Assembly (NCBI GenBank): GCA_004556055.1 | Contig: SFIW01000001.1 | Coordinates: forward strand, 1-64,000 | From: Planctomycetaceae bacterium | GTDB taxonomy: Bacteria; Planctomycetota; Planctomycetia; Pirellulales; Thermoguttaceae | DNA: 64,000 bases | Direction of reading: 5' to 3' | Shown: positions 59,722-64,000 of the stretch, piece after piece | Layout of the letters: each line of letters starts with the position of its first letter | Numbering within the stretch: the stretch's first letter is position 1 | Translations under genes and position numbers: made by a program | The notes under the pieces: generated by a model | Seen by the model: the letters and a program-made list of their open reading frames with translations, nothing else | Databases searched by the model: none | What the model was told of the DNA's origin: nothing

Positions 59722-59900
59722 TGCGAAAAACTTGGTCACCGACGTTCCGACGATTCTTTTTGAGTAGAAAAGAGTCGCCTTGGGGGCGGTTTGATCGCTT
59801 ATATGGCGCGCGTTGGAGTTGTAAGCTCACTTCGAAGGCGTTTGTAGTATAGTTGGCGCCGGCATGTTGTAGGGCGGCGTGATTCAGGAGTATTAACCAA

Positions 59901-61433
59901 ATGAAAAGTTTGAAGATTACGGCGAGCGCGCTTCTTGTCGCGAGCGCGGCGGCGATCCTCGGCGGTTGCGGCGACGACTATTCCAATGTGACGGGCACTG
60001 TCCTGGTTTATAAGGGCGACGAACTTTCGCCTTCTGTTGCGGACACATCGGATCAGACGCTTTATACGGGCGAATCCGACGCCGTTGATCCGGCGATCAA
60101 GAAGCTTGCGGAAGTTTACGACGCCACGCACGCGCAGCGCGTTGTCGTAGCGCGTCCTGCGGCTCCCGCTCCGCGTCCTGCGGCTCCCGCCCTCGATCCG
60201 CCTCTCGCTTCTGCGGAAGATATCGCAGCGGCTAAGGCTCGCGTCGAAGAACTGCGAGGTTCCGTTAAGACGGCGAAGAACGGCGCGATTATCGGTATTG
60301 TCGCTGAATCCCAAGATTTGAATCTCGAGGATATGAAGTTGTTCGGTCGCCTTGGCGATTTGGAATCTTTCGCGTGCCTTGGTTCGAACGTGACCGACGA
60401 ACTCTTCGCGCAGTTCAAGGATCTCAAAAAACTCAAGAGCATCCGCGTTCAGAACTCCGAGATCACCGTTGAAACGCTCAAACTCTTCTCGACCTTCCCT
60501 GAACTCGAATCTCTCGACATTCGTCGCGACCTGAAGCTCGAAAACGCCGACCTCGCGCTGATTCCTGAGTTCCCGAAACTCACGAAACTCGCCGCTTATT
60601 ACAACTCTTTCACGAACAGCGGCGTCAATAAGATTTCGAAGTCAACCACCCTCAAGAGCGTCGACCTTCGCGGTTGCACCGACGTTTCCGACTCTTCCGC
60701 GAAGTATTTGGCTCGCATGGAATCTCTTGAAGAGGTTTACTTCCGTTTCTATATTACCAACGACGGCGTCGATAAGCTCTCTGCGGCTCCGAATCTTAAG
60801 TTCGTCGAATTCCAAGACTGCCAGATCGACAACGGTTGCGCCGAACTCTTCGCGAAGTTTCCGTCTCTCACCGGTCTGAGAATCTTCCGTAGCAAGGGCT
60901 TCACCGACGACGGAATCAAAGGTCTTGCGAATCTCAAGTTGGAACGTCTTGAACTGCGCGACTTGAGCGCGTCCGACGCGGGAATCGAAGCTCTTAAGGA
61001 TATGGATTCTCTCCGTTCCGTCGAGCTTTCTGAACTTGCCGTTTCCCCAGAAGCGATCAACGCTCTCGTTTCCTCTCCCGCGTGGAGCAACATGCAGAGC
61101 CTCAGCTTCTTCTCCGTACCGGTTCCTGATTCCACCGTGAAGTCTATTGCGGAAAACATGAAGGGTTTGACCTCGATTAAGATTCAAGCCGCCGGCGACG
61201 TGACTGACGCCGCGATCGACGAACTCGCCAAGATGGAATCGCTTACGACGATCGACCTGCGCGATAACGCCGGTTTCACTGCGGAAGGTTTCATGAAGCT
61301 TGCCAAGCTCAAGAATCTTCGCAAGCTCTATGTCAAGGGCACGAAGTTCGGCGATTCCTCCGACGCCGTTCAGAAGTTGTGGGAAGAATTCAAGAAGATC
61401 AATCCTAAGTGCCAGATTTCGATCGACGGCTGA
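59901..61433 (+). CDS. Leucine-rich-repeat lipoprotein
   Basis: This 510-residue protein has a lipoprotein signal ending AAILGGC (lipobox Cys ~23), a Pro/Ala-rich linker with a repeated RPAAPA unit (~85-105), then leucine-rich repeats of ~23-25 residues from ~135 to the end: FPELESLDIRRDLKLENADLALI, TTLKSVDLRGCTDVSDSSAKYL, NLRKLYVKGTKFGDSSDAVQKL. These resemble the cysteine-containing LRR type with conserved D/G spots. Such LRR lipoproteins are frequent in planctomycetes; they presumably bind ligands at the outer membrane. AGGAG precedes the ATG, and a terminator follows at 61482. Confidence 0.88.
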   Translation: MKSLKITASALLVASAAAILGGCGDDYSNVTGTVLVYKGDELSPSVADTSDQTLYTGESDAVDPAIKKLAEVYDATHAQRVVVARPAAPAPRPAAPALDPPLASAEDIAAAKARVEELRGSVKTAKNGAIIGIVAESQDLNLEDMKLFGRLGDLESFACLGSNVTDELFAQFKDLKKLKSIRVQNSEITVETLKLFSTFPELESLDIRRDLKLENADLALIPEFPKLTKLAAYYNSFTNSGVNKISKSTTLKSVDLRGCTDVSDSSAKYLARMESLEEVYFRFYITNDGVDKLSAAPNLKFVEFQDCQIDNGCAELFAKFPSLTGLRIFRSKGFTDDGIKGLANLKLERLELRDLSASDAGIEALKDMDSLRSVELSELAVSPEAINALVSSPAWSNMQSLSFFSVPVPDSTVKSIAENMKGLTSIKIQAAGDVTDAAIDELAKMESLTTIDLRDNAGFTAEGFMKLAKLKNLRKLYVKGTKFGDSSDAVQKLWEEFKKINPKCQISIDG

Positions 61434-61481
61434 TCTCTTTCAAAGCGATCTTTTCAAATTTCTGATTCTCAGAAATAACGA

Positions 61482-61516
61482 AAACGCGGACGATTTATTC
61501 GCCCGCGTTTCTTTTT
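61482..61516 (+). terminator. Intrinsic terminator after the LRR lipoprotein
   Basis: AAACGCGG (61482-61489) pairs perfectly with CCGCGTTT (61503-61510) around a 13-base loop, followed by CTTTTT. Confidence 0.8.
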
Positions 61517-61643
61517 GGTCTCTCTTCGCCGCCTTCCCGCGCTTTCTATTGGCAGAATACGTTTTTCGACTAAAATGAAGAGGAGTTAGGGCGCGCATTA
61601 TGCGCGCGGAGCTCTAGAATTTGCGATAGAGGACGATAAAGGA

Positions 61644-62813
61644 ATGGCTAAATCGCGAAAGAAGTCGACACGCGGCGGCGCGCAATTTTTTGAAGATTCC
61701 ACCAAACCGGTAGAATTATCTCCCCAGGACGAGCGCACCCTCGGCAAGGTTTATAATCTTGCGTCTAAGATTACGACGCTAGTGGATCAAGACTCCGAAC
61801 CCGTTCTGGCTATTCCCGCGCGATCTTTAAGCAACGTTTCCTTCAACGAGAAGAAACGCGTTCTTCAGATGGGGGCGAAAACGACGAATCGCGAACTCTT
61901 TAATCTTTCGCAAGCGAAGAGTTTTATGCAAACGGCGCTCGTCGCCGCAGGAGCTAAACGCCTCGTTGAAATGGGCAAAACGACGAGTATTCGTGGTCTC
62001 TACTATATGCTCAAGCACGACGTCAAGGGAACGAAAGAGCCCACTTTTCACGACCAAGGCGAGTGCGACCCTGTCATTGAGGATTGCGAAGTTCTCCTCG
62101 AAGCGCTGCGCGAAGAGCTGCACCTTTTCGCGGACAAACGCGGCGATATGGTCGGCAATATTACGATTGTCGATTCTGGAGACGAGATTGATTGCTCGCG
62201 GATGGGATCGGGGGGGTACGCGATTCCGTCGATCGTCGAACCTTCGGTGATCCAATTTAAAAAATGCTCCGCCGATTTCGTTCTTCATGTGGAAAAAAAT
62301 ACCGTCTGGCAGCGCTTTAACGAAGATAAGTTTTGGAAAAAGCACAATTGTATTCTAACGCACGGAAACGGCCAGCCTCCGCGAGGCGTTCGACGCCTCT
62401 TAAATCGCTTGCACACGGAACTCAAACTACCGATCTTTTGTCTCCTAGATAACGATCCTTGGGGGTATTATATTTATTCCGTCGTCAAGCAGGGATCGAT
62501 CAATCTTGCGTACGAATCTGAGCGAATGGCGACTCCCGACGCTAAATTTATCGGCGTTCGTAGTCGCGATTTCGAACGCTGCGGACTCTCTGAAGGCGTG
62601 AAAATTTCTCTAAGCGACGTCGACCGTAAACGCGCGAAGCAAATTGCCGACTACCCTTGGTTCGTACACAAAAAAGAATGGCAGCGTGAAATTGACACGA
62701 TGCTTCGAAACGGATTTAAGTTGGAAGTCGAAGCGCTTGTGAGTCGAAGTATCAGTTATATGACGGAAGAATACGTGCCGCGCCTCCTTAAAGAAGGGGA
62801 TTTCCTTGATTGA
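61644..62813 (+). CDS. DNA topoisomerase VI subunit A (Spo11-like)
   Basis: This 389-residue protein is homologous to the A subunit of type IIB topoisomerase, the part that cuts DNA. The winged-helix CAP domain has MGKTTSIRGLYYMLKHDV with the catalytic tyrosine (Y120 or Y121), and the Toprim domain has FVLHVEKNTVWQRF (acidic E217) and LLDNDPWGYYIYSVVKQGS (D269 and D271 of the DxD pair, G274). RGVRRLLNRLH between them is typical. The extra N-terminal ~60 residues are basic and Ser/Gly-rich. Topo VI is usually an A2B2 complex with a GHKL ATPase B subunit; no B gene is in the window. It stands alone between an LRR lipoprotein and an oxidoreductase. AAAGGA lies upstream. Confidence 0.9.
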   Translation: MAKSRKKSTRGGAQFFEDSTKPVELSPQDERTLGKVYNLASKITTLVDQDSEPVLAIPARSLSNVSFNEKKRVLQMGAKTTNRELFNLSQAKSFMQTALVAAGAKRLVEMGKTTSIRGLYYMLKHDVKGTKEPTFHDQGECDPVIEDCEVLLEALREELHLFADKRGDMVGNITIVDSGDEIDCSRMGSGGYAIPSIVEPSVIQFKKCSADFVLHVEKNTVWQRFNEDKFWKKHNCILTHGNGQPPRGVRRLLNRLHTELKLPIFCLLDNDPWGYYIYSVVKQGSINLAYESERMATPDAKFIGVRSRDFERCGLSEGVKISLSDVDRKRAKQIADYPWFVHKKEWQREIDTMLRNGFKLEVEALVSRSISYMTEEYVPRLLKEGDFLD

Positions 62814-62963
62814 TCGATCGACATTCGATCGCTTATCTAATCGCCGATAGTTGAAATCTCATTCCATTTTTGATATGATTGTCGTCGTCTTGTGCGACGC
62901 GCGTTTTGCGTCGCGTCGTGCGATTGATCATGACGCTTCACAAACCTATCAAAGGGAACCGAG

Positions 62964-64000
62964 ATGAAACGACGGAATTATTTAAGAAACGCGGGAGTCC
63001 TTTTTGCGGCAAGTCAATTACCCAGCGTAGCGCGCGGCGCGAACGCTTCCGGTAGCGACGAGATTAAGCTTGCGCTCGTTGGTTGCGGGGGGCGCGGACG
63101 CGGAGCGTTGATGCAGCGCCTTGCCGTGAACGACAATGTGCGAGTCGTGGCGATCGCCGATATTTTCGAAGCGGGCGCTCGCTCTGCCGTAGAGGTTTTC
63201 GAACAGACGGGGGACAAGCGTTTTGATCTTAAAGACGGAGTTTTCTTTGGACTTGACGCGTATAAAAAGGCGATTGAGTTATGCGATTCTGTGATTCTTG
63301 CGACGCCTCCTGGTTTTCGACCTGTTCATTTCGCCTATGCGGTCAACGCCGGTAAGCAGATTTTCATGGAAAAGCCGTGCGCGATCGACGCGCGCGGGTT
63401 CCGAATGGTTCAGGAAGCGGCGCGTATTGCGGACGAGAAGAATCTGAAAGTCGTCTGCGGTTTCCAACGTCACTATCAAAATCCCTATCTTGGAATGTTC
63501 GAACAGATCAAAGAAGGGAAGATCGGCCAGTTGAAGTATAGCCGCGTTTACTGGAATCAGGGGAATCCTACCCGTCGTCCGAGACTTCCCGGTATGACGG
63601 AGATGCAGTATCAAGTAAAGTGCTGGTATCCGTTTAACTGGATAACGGGGGACAACATCGTCGAACAGCATTGTCACAATATCGACGTTGGAAACTGGAT
63701 TCATAGCCTTGGCGATCCGACGTGCGCGACGGCGCACCCGGTGAAATGCAACGGCATGGGGGGTAGAGAAGTGCGGAAATATCCCCGATATCTCTATGCG
63801 GGGAACCGTTACGACCATTTCTGCTGCGAGTTTACGTACGCGGACGGAACGCAGATGTTCAGTCAATGCCGACATCAAGAAAAGTGCTGGTTTAACGTGA
63901 GCGAAACTTTTGTCGGAACCGAAGGCACCGCAGGTTGCGGTTGGGTTAAGAACCTCAACGGCGAGACGATATGGAAGTTCCAGGGAGAAGACCCTGATCC
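62964..64000 (+). CDS. Gfo/Idh/MocA family oxidoreductase with export signal (3' partial)
   Basis: The first 345 residues are present; the gene runs off the window. It begins MKRRNYLRNAGVLFAASQLPSVARGA, a Tat-like signal, then the NAD(P)-binding domain EIKLALVGCGGRGRGALMQRLA, VVAIADIFEAGARSA, SVILATPPGFRPVHFAYAVNAGKQIFMEKPCAIDARGFRMVQEAA with the catalytic EKP, and the second domain HCHNIDVGNWIHSLGDP with a conserved His-x3-Asp. Similar to the Tat-exported oxidoreductase at 42114 in layout but clearly a different subgroup. The promoter region 62814-62963 has no clear -35/-10 pair. Substrate unknown, probably a sugar derivative. Confidence 0.9.
   Translation, partial: MKRRNYLRNAGVLFAASQLPSVARGANASGSDEIKLALVGCGGRGRGALMQRLAVNDNVRVVAIADIFEAGARSAVEVFEQTGDKRFDLKDGVFFGLDAYKKAIELCDSVILATPPGFRPVHFAYAVNAGKQIFMEKPCAIDARGFRMVQEAARIADEKNLKVVCGFQRHYQNPYLGMFEQIKEGKIGQLKYSRVYWNQGNPTRRPRLPGMTEMQYQVKCWYPFNWITGDNIVEQHCHNIDVGNWIHSLGDPTCATAHPVKCNGMGGREVRKYPRYLYAGNRYDHFCCEFTYADGTQMFSQCRHQEKCWFNVSETFVGTEGTAGCGWVKNLNGETIWKFQGEDPD

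Noticed and set aside
59703..59739. Direct repeat GGTCAC flanking the extended -10
   Set aside because: Six bases only; the spacing (31) fits three helix turns but chance is likely.
1..64000. CRISPR arrays, insertion sequences, prophage genes, rRNA
   Set aside because: No spaced direct repeats, transposase or integrase genes, phage structural genes or rRNA stretches were seen; only one tRNA was found.

Overview
The window looks like chromosomal DNA of a planctomycete, probably a Pirellulales-type lineage; the closer placement is inference. Evidence: a DUF1559 pseudopilin-like protein next to a small lipoprotein, Tat-exported Gfo/Idh/MocA oxidoreductases, an MJ0042-type zinc-ribbon membrane protein, a giant secreted CxxCH/SUMF1 protein, a leucine-rich-repeat lipoprotein and a topoisomerase VI subunit A. 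Lipid A genes (lpxD, lpxI) and many signal peptides and lipoboxes point to a Gram-negative envelope. Several genes lack a clear Shine-Dalgarno sequence, while many promoters fit a TTGNNN-N16/17-TATAAT pattern.

Layout. 1-0.7 kb: wreck of an MT-A70 methyltransferase gene. 0.85-7.4 kb: zinc-ribbon membrane protein, a small conserved protein, two tandem secreted glutaminase-A-like proteins, comF. 7.6-11.3 kb: ROK sugar kinase behind a strong promoter and a structured leader, queE, a MATE transporter. 11.3-15.7 kb (minus strand): glycan cluster with a wecB remnant, a TagA/WecG glycosyltransferase, a two-domain oxidoreductase and a six-hairpin-like protein. 16.1-22.2 kb: secreted acetyl-xylan-esterase-like protein and the giant CxxCH/SUMF1 protein. 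22.4-25.6 kb: acyltransferase, polysaccharide pyruvyl transferase and flippase, a surface-polysaccharide set. 25.6-28.7 kb: VWA-like membrane protein coupled to a DMT transporter. 28.9-32.4 kb: trpS, a free-standing EndoU-like nuclease, an acyl-CoA ligase.

32.7-35.5 kb: compact same-strand set of quality-control and redox genes (YbaK deacylase, Rrf2 regulator, ArsC/Spx-like protein, NIF3-like domain, Bcp peroxiredoxin, MazG). 35.5-40.2 kb: second MATE transporter, a LysM protein with a dead L,D-transpeptidase domain, a CinA-like/nucleotidyltransferase fusion. 40.3-46.4 kb: HEAT protein, Tat-exported oxidoreductase, lipoprotein plus DUF1559 pair, secreted esterase. 46.5-49.1 kb: lpxI, lpxD, rpsT. 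49.4-53.7 kb: TPR protein, a long low-complexity lipoprotein, a conserved hypothetical protein. 53.9-57.8 kb: tRNA-Leu(CAA), dapA, ruvA, ruvB, panC. 57.9-64 kb: VOC protein and D-lyxose-isomerase-like cupin behind a palindromic operator, a DUF167 protein, LRR lipoprotein, topo VI A, and a Gfo/Idh/MocA gene cut by the window end.

Together the accessory genes suggest a cell that processes external glycans (esterases, glutaminase-A-like and isomerase-like proteins, exported oxidoreductases, sugar kinase) and builds its own surface polysaccharide. No phage, insertion sequence or CRISPR array is visible. The most unusual items are the decayed wecB joined to tagA, the catalytically dead L,D-transpeptidase, the CinA/nucleotidyltransferase fusion, the solitary topo VI A, the free-standing EndoU-like protein, and the structured leader of the ROK kinase.
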